Below are positions 17,707 through 25,059 of a stretch of 50,139 nucleotides of DNA, one piece after another (the first letter of the stretch is position 1; each line of letters begins with the position of its first letter). Location: positions 1 through 50,139 of the forward strand of contig JBJXFG010000036.1 of NCBI GenBank assembly GCA_046154665.1, given 5' to 3'. This DNA comes from JAFLCM01 sp046154665. Lineage in GTDB: Bacteria; Planctomycetota; Phycisphaerae; Phycisphaerales; UBA1924. The notes below the pieces were generated by a model. That model saw only the letters and a list, made by a program, of their open reading frames with translations, did no database searches and was not told where the DNA came from. The position numbers were made by a program, and so were the translations under genes.

Positions 17707-17777
17707 CCTCCGCGCCCTCCGCGATCTCCGCGTTGAACTGCCTTCCCCCTCTCTCCACGAACTCCGCGGTGAATGAC
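17707..17777. repeat. Degenerate CTCCGCG repeat
   Basis: Three CTCCGCG units spaced 9 bp apart are followed by CTCCGCGGTGAA at 17762. The same combination (CCTCCGCG, CTCTCCGCG, CTCCGCGGTGAA, then TGCCTTC) recurs at 23905-23945. It looks like a dispersed non-coding repeat. Confidence 0.6.
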
Positions 17778-17788
17778 TCGACGGTGAG

Positions 17789-18706
17789 CTAACTTCTCGC
17801 CCCGTCCCCGAGCCCCCCAAACCGCCGACTCCGACCCGCGAACACCCGAACCGCTTCGCGCAAATCTTCGTTCGTGAAGTCCGGCCACAGCCTCTCGATC
17901 ACATGCAGCTCGGCGTACGAGATCTGCCACAGCAGGTAGTTGCTCACCCGCATCTCACCTGCCGTCCGAATCAAGAGGTCCGGGTCCGGAAGCCCCGCCG
18001 TGTAAAGCCGGCTCTGGATCGTCCGCTCATCGATCGCATCCGGCGACACCCGCCCCGCCTTCACGTCCCGCGCAATCGACCGCACCGCATCGGTGATCTC
18101 CGCACGGCTGCCGTAGTTCACCGCCAGGCACAGCGTCGTCCCCGTGCAGTTCTTGGTCGCCTCGACCGTCCGGTCCAGCGCATCCAGCGCAAACTGCGGC
18201 AACCCCTCGCGCCGCCCGATCTGCACAAACCGGCAGTTCGTCTCAACAAGATGAGCCCGCTCCATGTCCATGTACGCCAGGTACAGGTCCATCAGGAAGT
18301 TCACTTCCTCCGCCGGCCGCTTCCAGTTCTCGAGGCTGAACGAATACAGCGTGAGCACCTCGACGCCCAACCGTCGGCACTCTTCAAGCGTCGATCGGAT
18401 CAGCCGCGACCCCGCCTTGTGCCCGGCCATCCGCGCCAGCCCGCGCTGCTGCGCCCACCGACCGTTCCCGTCCATGATGATCGCCACATGCCGAGGCACC
18501 CGCGTCGGCGGCACATCGGGCATGTACCGCGAAGGGTCCGCCAGGTGGTACAGCGAACGCATCCGCGCCACCGCCGATCGCTCCGCCTCATCCTTGAACG
18601 CCGACAGCGGCGTGATCTCCGCCTCGCTCTGCGCGGGGTCGGGCACGGGCGGGTGCTCAAATCGTGCGTGCGTCATGGGCGATCGAATCAGGGCGTCACC
18701 GGGCAT
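17789..18706 (-). CDS. uppS: Isoprenyl transferase (undecaprenyl diphosphate synthase)
   Basis: A 305-aa cis-prenyltransferase making the C55 lipid carrier for peptidoglycan and surface polysaccharides. Motifs: HVAIIMDGNGRWA near residue 73 (catalytic Asp), GHKAGSRLIR near 95, TLYSFSLENWKRP near 119 and RTAGEMRVSNYLLWQISYAEL near 245-266 (the RxxxxxRxSxFLxWQxxYxE signature). It has about 60 extra N-terminal residues compared with E. coli UppS, so the true start could be the internal ATG at 18676 or a later one. It diverges from rlmN. Its product is the lipid acceptor for the WecA/MraY-like transferase at 43199. Confidence 0.92.
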   Translation of the reverse strand: MPGDALIRSPMTHARFEHPPVPDPAQSEAEITPLSAFKDEAERSAVARMRSLYHLADPSRYMPDVPPTRVPRHVAIIMDGNGRWAQQRGLARMAGHKAGSRLIRSTLEECRRLGVEVLTLYSFSLENWKRPAEEVNFLMDLYLAYMDMERAHLVETNCRFVQIGRREGLPQFALDALDRTVEATKNCTGTTLCLAVNYGSRAEITDAVRSIARDVKAGRVSPDAIDERTIQSRLYTAGLPDPDLLIRTAGEMRVSNYLLWQISYAELHVIERLWPDFTNEDLREAVRVFAGRSRRFGGLGDGARS

Positions 18707-18744
18707 CCACGCTACGACGTACGGAACCGCCGGTTCGGCAAGCG

Positions 18745-18750
18745 TACCCT
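18745..18750 (+). promoter_or_regulatory. Candidate leaderless -10 hexamer (TACCCT) of rlmN
   Basis: TACCCT ends 6 nt before a GTG that opens the rlmN frame at 18757. No SD is present. This spacing supports the GTG over the ATG at 18781 as the start. Confidence 0.4.
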
Positions 18751-18756
18751 AGTCGC

Positions 18757-20052
18757 GTGATTTTGCCCGATTCCACGCCGATGTCCCCGCGTTCCGATGC
18801 GCTCAACCCGATGGGCCTGACGTGCCGCGCCATGGTCGAAGCACTCGGCGCGACCAACCCCGCCCGCGAGCGCGAGATCGCCTCGGCGTACGCCGCCTTC
18901 TTCCGCCGCGCCGAGACCGAACCCCTCCACGCCCTGGGCATCCACGCGGACACGCCCACCCCTGTCCGCACCCTCACCACCGACAGCCCTGAAGGCGACG
19001 TCGTCAAGTTCCTCCTCGAAGTGCCCCAAGGCGGCACGGCTCTCCGAGCCGTGTCTCCCGACCCGCACTCGGCGAACGGCGTCGATTCGAAGGCCGACGG
19101 CTCGGAGAGCCGTGCCACCTTGCAGACCGAATCCGTCATCATCCCCATGAAGCGCCGCCACGAGACCACCCGCACCCTGTGCGTCTCGAGCCAGGTCGGC
19201 TGCGCCATGGGCTGCACTTTCTGCGAGACCGCCCAGATGGGCCTCATCCGCTCGCTCACCGCCGCCGAGATCGTCCAGCAGTGGTTCGCCGCCACCCACG
19301 CCGTGAAACTTGATCCGGCGGCACAGCCCTCCGAACCGGTGGGGCAGGCTTCCAGCCTGCCATCCAAGCAAAGGCAGGCCGGAAGCCCGCCCCACCAGTT
19401 CCCCATCAAAAACATCGTCTTCATGGGCATGGGCGAGCCTCTCGACAACCTCGACAACGTCATCAGCGCCGTCGAAATCCTCACCGACCACTACGGCCCC
19501 GCCGTCCCCATGAGCGGCATCACCATCTCCACCGTCGGACGCATCGACGGCCTCATGAAACTCCGCGAGCACGTCCAGCGCCCCGGTTGGAAGCAACTCA
19601 ACCTCGCCGTGAGCATCAACGCCCCAAACGACGAGATCCGAAGCAAGATCATGCCCGTCAACCGATCGATGCCTCTTGGCGAACTTATCCCCATCCTCGA
19701 AACCTGGCCGCGCCGCAAGAGCGGCGCCATCTGCGCCGAATACGTCCTCATCCCCGGCGTCAACGATTCAACCCAGCACGCCCACGAACTCTGCACCCTC
19801 CTCAAGGGCGTCCGCTGCTGCGTCAACGTCATCCCCTACAACCCACGCCGCGGCTCACCCTGGGAAGCCCCCGCCGAAGCCACCGTCGACCGCTTCCTGA
19901 GCGACCTCGAAGCCAACGGCCAGTTCTGCAAACGCCGCCGAACCAAGGGCCGCGACACCATGGCCGCCTGCGGCCAACTCGGCAACGAACACATCCGCCA
20001 GCGGAAGTTCGTGGGTGTGACCATGACCCATACCGACGCGCACGCCCGATAA
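18757..20052 (+). CDS. rlmN: 23S rRNA (adenine(2503)-C(2))-methyltransferase RlmN, interrupted in frame by two palindromic repeats
   Basis: A 431-aa radical SAM methyltransferase that modifies A2503 of 23S rRNA (and often tRNA A37). It has the radical-SAM cysteines CAMGCTFC (C149, C153, C156), FMGMGEP near 221-227 and the C-terminal GRDTMAACGQL motif carrying the second catalytic Cys. The body matches the family except for two extra segments. Residues 92-121 (GGTALRAV...SRAT) are exactly 90 nt of a paired-hairpin element. Residues about 193-214 (VGQASSLP...PPHQ) are a second, different palindrome. Both keep the frame and fall before and after the iron-sulphur motif, at loop positions. The start is the GTG at 18757, or the ATG at 18781. 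Confidence 0.88.
   Translation: MILPDSTPMSPRSDALNPMGLTCRAMVEALGATNPAREREIASAYAAFFRRAETEPLHALGIHADTPTPVRTLTTDSPEGDVVKFLLEVPQGGTALRAVSPDPHSANGVDSKADGSESRATLQTESVIIPMKRRHETTRTLCVSSQVGCAMGCTFCETAQMGLIRSLTAAEIVQQWFAATHAVKLDPAAQPSEPVGQASSLPSKQRQAGSPPHQFPIKNIVFMGMGEPLDNLDNVISAVEILTDHYGPAVPMSGITISTVGRIDGLMKLREHVQRPGWKQLNLAVSINAPNDEIRSKIMPVNRSMPLGELIPILETWPRRKSGAICAEYVLIPGVNDSTQHAHELCTLLKGVRCCVNVIPYNPRRGSPWEAPAEATVDRFLSDLEANGQFCKRRRTKGRDTMAACGQLGNEHIRQRKFVGVTMTHTDAHAR
19030..19119. repeat. Paired-hairpin element inserted in frame in rlmN (GGCACGGCTC type)
   Basis: The outer inverted repeat is GGCGGCACGGCTC...GAGCCGTGCCACC. Arm 1 also folds on itself (CACGGCTC/GAGCCGTG). The GTGCCACC end resembles family B termini. 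It is 90 nt long, so it adds 30 codons without a stop. Confidence 0.85.
19338..19396. repeat. Second palindromic element inserted in frame in rlmN (GGTGGGGCAGGC type)
   Basis: GGTGGGGCAGGCT near 19338 is matched by an imperfect inverted copy ending GCCCCACC at 19396. Arm 1 is a hairpin (GCAGGCT/AGCCTGC). It encodes a VGQASSLP...RQAGSPPHQ-like peptide that is foreign to the RlmN family. Confidence 0.8.
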
Positions 20053-20260
20053 CCCCACAACCGAAAACATCTCGCGCCCTGGCGCGAAGATTGCGTTGCT
20101 TCTCGACACCGGCGCTCACGTCACCCCGGCGACGACGCCGATGGTGTGCTTATCGGCGTGGCGTTCCCGGACCATGTGGTCCACACGCTCCACGCCCCGC
20201 ACCGCAGCCTCCACCACCGAATCAATCGACCTCCCCGCCGGAACATCAGGAGAACCGACC

Positions 20261-20797
20261 ATGCGCATCGAGAACAACGCCTCCCAGTCCCTGCAGGGCC
20301 TGTCGTCGAACTTCATCCGCCTGCAGAAGCAGCGCGCCGCCGCCCGCGGCGCCGGCTTCGGCGTGCAGACCCAGAACTTCCAGCCCGCCGCCGCGCAGAC
20401 CAAGCCGACCGTCGCGCAAGAGGTGCAGGCCAAGCCCGCGGCCGCGGTTGCGCCCGCCGCGCAGGTTTCGCGGGCCCAGGCCGCCGCCACCTCTCGCGCC
20501 GACAGCGTCCAGATCAGCCCCGCGGCGTCCGACGCCGCCCGCCTCGGCGCCAAGCCGCAGATCAGCAGCGTCGCCGCCGAGACCGCTCCCGCGCCGGTCA
20601 AGGCCGAGCCGACGATCTCTGCCGCCAACAGCACCCAGGCCAGCACCCCCGCCTTCACCCAGAAGGACGTCGAGGCGTTCCAGGGCTCGTTCGGCAAGGC
20701 CAAGGGCGACGAAGGCTTCAACGCCACCTACGACCTTGACGGCAACGGCTCGATCAACACCCTCGACCTTGTCCGGCTTCTCGGCCAGGTCCGCTGA
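20261..20797 (+). CDS. Ala-rich protein with a C-terminal EF-hand/half-dockerin, no signal peptide
   Basis: A 178-aa protein started by the ATG at 20261 with a good SD (CAGGAGAACC). There is no signal peptide. Residues 25-130 are Ala/Gln/Pro/Val-rich and probably disordered, with a segment SRADSVQISPAASDAARL reminiscent of the linkers of flagellar regulators such as FlgM, too weak to name. The last 45 residues hold one full calcium loop (DLDGNGSINTLDLVRLLGQ) preceded by a degenerate half (FTQKDVEAFQGSFGKA). Unlike the secreted proteins in the region it lacks the flanking cysteines, which fits a cytoplasmic location. A strong terminator follows at 20854. Function unknown. Confidence 0.75.
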   Translation: MRIENNASQSLQGLSSNFIRLQKQRAAARGAGFGVQTQNFQPAAAQTKPTVAQEVQAKPAAAVAPAAQVSRAQAAATSRADSVQISPAASDAARLGAKPQISSVAAETAPAPVKAEPTISAANSTQASTPAFTQKDVEAFQGSFGKAKGDEGFNATYDLDGNGSINTLDLVRLLGQVR

Positions 20798-21155
20798 GAG
20801 GGCCCTTGACCGGCGGCTTCCCCCAGATTCACACGCCGCATAGCCATCCAACGGGCCGCCCTTGTTCCGGGCGGCCTGTTTGTTTTCGGGCGTGTCCCGG
20901 GGCTGCCCGCGGTTCGGCGATTGGGGTGCTTCGAGCCGGAGCATCACAGGGCGATGCTCCGGCGTCCGAACGAAGGGGGCTTGACCTCGATGGCCGATCG
21001 AATCAGCCCCCGTCCCCGAAAGTAGCCTCCCGTTTCGGACCCATACTTCCCCTTCCCACCTCGTCGTGGGCTACCTTGAATGGATCGATCCGTTGCGCGA
21101 TCGCGCCGGGCTCTGTCTGCTCGACCATACCCGCGCAAACGTGGAGGACCCCGTG
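20798..21155. other. Intergenic region between the EF-hand gene and the S8 protease
   Basis: It holds a strong terminator (20854-20886). After it come about 270 nt without a convincing gene. A small CCCAC/GTGGG hairpin lies near 21055-21070. No clear promoter could be assigned to the protease, although transcription must begin here if the terminator is efficient. Confidence 0.6.
20854..20886 (+). terminator. Rho-independent terminator
   Basis: GGCCGCCC pairs perfectly with GGGCGGCC across a 7-nt loop and is followed by TGTTTGTTTT. It lies 57 nt after the stop of the EF-hand gene. Confidence 0.9.
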
Positions 21156-23750
21156 ATGCTCGACCGCCATTCCCGCGGAACGTTTGTCTCTCGTTTGAAC
21201 ACCTTTAGTTTCGGTGCCGCGGCGTTGCTGCTGCTCGCCGGCGCCTCGTTCGCCGCCGATGCGGCGCTGCCCCCTGAGCCCGGCATCAAGGCCGCGCGGC
21301 TCGTCATCGATGAGCCCGTGCTGAACCGCACCACCATCTACATGCGCACGGCGGAGATCGACACCGCCCGAACGCTGCCCGCCACGCGCGACGTCGTCGG
21401 CACGCTGATGCCCGAGGGCCGCGCCCTCGACACGCAGACGCGTTACGTCATCCAGCTCAATGAGACGATTACCCCCGAGCTGCGGGCCCGCATCACGCAG
21501 GCCGGCGTGAACCTGCACGAGTACATGCAGGTCAACGCGTTCATCGCGACGGTGCGGCCCGAGGCCGACCGCGGTGCCATCGCCGCACTCGACGCCATCC
21601 GCTTCGCCACGCCGTACCGCGACGCGTGGAAGCTCGACCGCGAGATCGGCGTGCGTGACTACCTGACCCCCGAGCGCCAGAACCTCCGCGACAACGGACG
21701 CGTCGCCGTCATCGTCACCCTGCACGAGGACGCCGCCCTTCAGCCGGTGCTGAACGAGATCGCGAAACTCAACGCCCCGCTCATCCACGCGGGCGAGGTG
21801 GTGGCGAAGAACATGACCGTCTCGATCACCATCGACCGCGCCGATGTCGCCGGCCTGGCCCAACTCCCCAGCGTGCAGTTCATCGAGGACGCCTTCGAGA
21901 ACACCGAGCGCAGCAACTACTCGGCCCGGTGGATCATGCAGTCCAACGTCGGCTCCCCGACCCCGCTGTTCCCGCTCTACGCCAACGGCCTCAAGGGCGC
22001 GGGTCAGGTCCTCGGGCACATCGACAGCTCCGTGAACGTCAGCCACTGCTCATTCCGCGACGCGGTGAACCCCGTCGGCCCGCTCCACCGGAAGGTCATC
22101 AGCCTCAACGGCACCAGCGGCTCGAGCACCCACGGCAGCCACACCGCGGCCACCGCCGTCGGCTTTGATCCCGCTTCAGCCGACTCTTCGAACGTCAACG
22201 GCGTCGCGCCCGATGCCAAGATGGTCCACTCCAACACGCCCAACCCCCAGAACGAGGCCAACCTCCAGAACCTCTTGAACCTGCACTACAGCCAGGGCGC
22301 CCGCGTCCACACCAACTCGTGGGGCGACGACGGGACCAATGCCTACACCGGCCAGTGCCGCGGCCTCGACAACCACGCCTATCTCAACGAGGACTCGGTC
22401 GTCGTCTTCGCCGTCACCAATACCTCGCTCATCAAGACCCCCGAGAACGCCAAGAACGCTTTCGCGGTCAACCGCTCGACGCACAGCCCTAACGCCGAGG
22501 GGATCTGCGGTACCACCTGCGCCGGCCCAACCCCCGACCAGCGCCGCAAGCCCGAGATCATGGCCCCCGGCTGCTCGCTCGTTTCATCCTCGGGCACGGG
22601 CACGGTCTGCACCACCTCTTCGCTCACCGGCACCTCGATGGCCTGCCCGAACATCGCCGGCATGGCTCTCTTGTTCCGCGAGTACTTCGTTGATGGGTTC
22701 TACCCCTCCGGGGCGCCCAACGCCTCTGACGGGTTCAACCCTTCGTCGGCCCTGATCCGCGCCGCCATGATGAACTCCGCCGTGGACATGACCGGCACCG
22801 CCGGCTGGCCCGGCAACCAGGAAGGCTGGGGCCGCGTTCTCGCTGACAACGCTCTGTTCTTCCCCGGCGACGCCCGCAAACTCGTGGTGTGGGACGTCCG
22901 CAACGCCCAGGGCCTCAGCACCGGCCAGCAGACCGAGTACACCGTCAACGTCACCGCTGGCCAGCCCTTCGAGGCCACCATCGTATGGACCGAACCGCCC
23001 GCCGCTGTCAACTCGAACCCCTCCATCACCAACAACCTCGACTTCGAAGTCATCGACCCCGCCAACAACCTCTTCCGCGGAAACGTGCTCTCGGGCTCGA
23101 ACTCCGTCACCGGCGGCACCGCCGACAACCGCAACAACACCGAGATGGTGGTCTTCCAGGCTCCCGCCGCCGGCTCGTACACGCTCCGCATCAAGGGCAC
23201 CGCGGTGAACCAGGGCACCCAGGGCTACGCGCTGGTGGTCACGGGCGATGTCTCGAGCACCCCGCCGCCGCCCCCGGCCCCGCAGAGCTTCCGCCTCTCG
23301 AGCCCGGCCGACGGCGCCACCGGCGTCTCGCTCACCCCCACCCTCTCGTGGAACAACTCGCTCTTCGCCGACACCTACGCCGTCACCGTGGCCACCGACC
23401 CCTCGCTCACCACCGTGGTTGATTCGGCGTCCGGCATCACCGGCACCTCGTACAACATCAACCCCGGCGTGCTCAGCCACAACGCCACCTACTACTGGGG
23501 CGTCGTCTCGACGAACGTCACCGGCACCGCCAACTCGATCCCCGTCGCCGCCTCGTTCGTCACCGTCCCGCCGCCCTGCGTCGGCGATCTCGACGGCGAC
23601 AACGACCGCGACGTCAACGACCTCACCCTCTTCCTCGGCGCCTTCGGCACCAGCGTCACCCCCGGCACCGGCGCCGACTTCGACAACAACGGCCAGGTCG
23701 ACGTCAACGACCTCACCACCTTCCTCGCCAACTTCGCCGTCCCCTGCTGA
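21156..23750 (+). CDS. Secreted subtilisin-like (S8) serine protease with jelly-roll, Fn3-like and dockerin-like domains
   Basis: An 864-aa exported protease. A GGAGG sequence 8 nt upstream supports the ATG at 21156 (a GTG one codon earlier is possible). The N-terminus has a membrane-crossing signal (FGAAALLLLAGASFAADA). Residues about 60-250 look like a pro-region with two inhibitor-like folds. The catalytic triad is Asp290 (GHIDSSV), His326 (THGSHTA) and Ser494 (GTSMACP). After the peptidase come a beta jelly roll (residues about 590-700), an Fn3-like domain (PADGATGVSLTPTLSWNNS, about 712-805) and two calcium-loop repeats (DLDGDNDRDVNDL, DFDNNGQVDVNDL) bounded by PPCVGD and a terminal VPC. 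A strong terminator follows at 23784. Confidence 0.92.
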   Translation: MLDRHSRGTFVSRLNTFSFGAAALLLLAGASFAADAALPPEPGIKAARLVIDEPVLNRTTIYMRTAEIDTARTLPATRDVVGTLMPEGRALDTQTRYVIQLNETITPELRARITQAGVNLHEYMQVNAFIATVRPEADRGAIAALDAIRFATPYRDAWKLDREIGVRDYLTPERQNLRDNGRVAVIVTLHEDAALQPVLNEIAKLNAPLIHAGEVVAKNMTVSITIDRADVAGLAQLPSVQFIEDAFENTERSNYSARWIMQSNVGSPTPLFPLYANGLKGAGQVLGHIDSSVNVSHCSFRDAVNPVGPLHRKVISLNGTSGSSTHGSHTAATAVGFDPASADSSNVNGVAPDAKMVHSNTPNPQNEANLQNLLNLHYSQGARVHTNSWGDDGTNAYTGQCRGLDNHAYLNEDSVVVFAVTNTSLIKTPENAKNAFAVNRSTHSPNAEGICGTTCAGPTPDQRRKPEIMAPGCSLVSSSGTGTVCTTSSLTGTSMACPNIAGMALLFREYFVDGFYPSGAPNASDGFNPSSALIRAAMMNSAVDMTGTAGWPGNQEGWGRVLADNALFFPGDARKLVVWDVRNAQGLSTGQQTEYTVNVTAGQPFEATIVWTEPPAAVNSNPSITNNLDFEVIDPANNLFRGNVLSGSNSVTGGTADNRNNTEMVVFQAPAAGSYTLRIKGTAVNQGTQGYALVVTGDVSSTPPPPPAPQSFRLSSPADGATGVSLTPTLSWNNSLFADTYAVTVATDPSLTTVVDSASGITGTSYNINPGVLSHNATYYWGVVSTNVTGTANSIPVAASFVTVPPPCVGDLDGDNDRDVNDLTLFLGAFGTSVTPGTGADFDNNGQVDVNDLTTFLANFAVPC

Positions 23751-23783
23751 GCCCGCACCCCGAGCAGACCTCGTGAACCCCGA

Positions 23784-23811
23784 GGGCCGCCCACCATGGG
23801 CGGCCCTTTTT
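23784..23811 (+). terminator. Rho-independent terminator
   Basis: GGGCCGCCC and GGGCGGCCC form a perfect 9-bp stem with a 5-nt loop followed by TTTTT, 34 nt after the protease stop. Confidence 0.92.
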
Positions 23812-23879
23812 CGTGCCCATCCACCCGAGCGCCGTCCGCCGCAGACCTACTCTTCCTCCAATCGCGCCCGCTGTCTTCA

Positions 23880-23945
23880 TCTCTGCCTCTCTGCTTCTCT
23901 GCATCCCTCCGCGCTCTCCGCGTGCTCCGCGGTGAAAATGCCTTC
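23880..23945. repeat. TCTCTGC octamers followed by CTCCGCG repeat
   Basis: TCTCTGCN units with 8-bp period (to about 23903) run into CTCCGCG units and CTCCGCGGTGAA, the same end as at 17707-17777. It directly precedes the gene at 23976. Confidence 0.6.
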
Positions 23946-23975
23946 AATCTGAACACCGCACGTGCGGAAGCAGCC

Positions 23976-24935
23976 ATGCTCGGAAGGTCACGCAAAGCCC
24001 CCCGTCTCCCGCGCGACGTCGAAGAGGTCTTCGAGGCCGCGCTCGCCCGGCTGGGCGCGAAGGTCGGCAAGTGGAAGGGCGTCGTCCTCCACTTCGAGCG
24101 CCGCGATGAGCCCGGCGTCCTCGACACGTCCGAACACCTCGAAATCCTTGACGACGCCCCGGCCCGCACCCCGGTCGACGGGCTCGCGATCTACCTCGGC
24201 TCGCGTCTTGGCATCCCGGTGCCGGAAGACCTGGCGCTTGATCTCCGTGCCGTGCGCCCGTGGCTGCGCCCGCGCGTCCTGCCGATGCGGGCCCTCGAAG
24301 GCCCTTCGCGCGCCATGTGCCGACGGCCCGCCTTCGGCACCACGCCCGAGCACGCGCCCGCGCCGGACCTCATCTCCGCCGTCAGTGTCGGCGCGGGCCG
24401 CAGCGCCACCTTCGTGACCACGCGGGCTCTCGACGCGTGGAATCTCGAGTTCGACGACGTCATGAAGCTCGCCTTCGGCAACCTGCGCCGCCTCGTCGGC
24501 CCGGACGACCTGCACGATGTCGAGAGCGCGGGGGGTGGTGGGCCGGGTGCCGAGGGCGTGCTCTCGCTCAACGATCCCTCCCTCGAAACCGGCGCGTCGG
24601 CGGCCCTGGTCATCGATCACCTGCTGCCCGAATCCGCAACCCCCGAAGGCGTCCTCTTCGGCGTGCCTTCGCTCGACACCTTCCTCGCTCTGCCGGTCCG
24701 CCGCGGCGCGGGGGCACGCTCGCTGGCGGCACTCGTGCAGGTCGTCTTCACGATGACCAGCCAGCACGCCGAGCCGCTCAGCGAGGTGGTGCTGTGGCGC
24801 CGCGCCACCTCACGGGGGGGCCAGACCGACGCGGTCCCGATGACCAGCATCCACGAAGGCGCGTCAAGGCGCGTCCACCTCGAAGCCCACGGCGTGGTCG
24901 AAGAACTGCTGCGGATTCTGGGGGAAATCGAGTAG
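23976..24935 (+). CDS. Hypothetical protein, possibly distant DUF1444/YtpQ-like
   Basis: A 319-aa soluble protein that I do not recognise with confidence. The start is the ATG at 23976 with GGAAG upstream; the frame is open further 5' but there it only translates repeat DNA. A segment in the middle (FVTTRALDAWNLEFDDVMKL then AFGNLRRLVG) followed by ALVIDHLLP, and GVPSLDTFLALPV later, resembles the order 'helix, AxxNLxx, strand, P-x-D-x-L' of DUF1444/YtpQ proteins, but this is only a resemblance by eye. There are no signal peptide, membrane segments or obvious catalytic motifs. It is convergent with the APH-like kinase across heptamer repeats. Confidence 0.7.
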   Translation: MLGRSRKAPRLPRDVEEVFEAALARLGAKVGKWKGVVLHFERRDEPGVLDTSEHLEILDDAPARTPVDGLAIYLGSRLGIPVPEDLALDLRAVRPWLRPRVLPMRALEGPSRAMCRRPAFGTTPEHAPAPDLISAVSVGAGRSATFVTTRALDAWNLEFDDVMKLAFGNLRRLVGPDDLHDVESAGGGGPGAEGVLSLNDPSLETGASAALVIDHLLPESATPEGVLFGVPSLDTFLALPVRRGAGARSLAALVQVVFTMTSQHAEPLSEVVLWRRATSRGGQTDAVPMTSIHEGASRRVHLEAHGVVEELLRILGEIE

Positions 24936-24938
24936 GGG

Positions 24939-25059
24939 GGCAGTGGGCAGTGGGGCGTGGGCAGTCTGGGAGAGGCGAGTGCCCAATGGACGACACCGCC
25001 GCAAGCCCGACACCCGACACCATCGCCCCAAGCCCCAAGCCCCAAGCCCCAAGCCTCAA
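24939..25059. repeat. Heptamer tandem repeats (GGGCAGT and GCCCCAA)
   Basis: Four 7-bp units of GGGCAGT type lie at 24939-24966, and five of GCCCCAA at 25025-25059. They fill most of the convergent gap between the genes ending at 24935 and 25056. A third heptamer array (AGGGTGT) is at 45313-45340. Confidence 0.8.
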
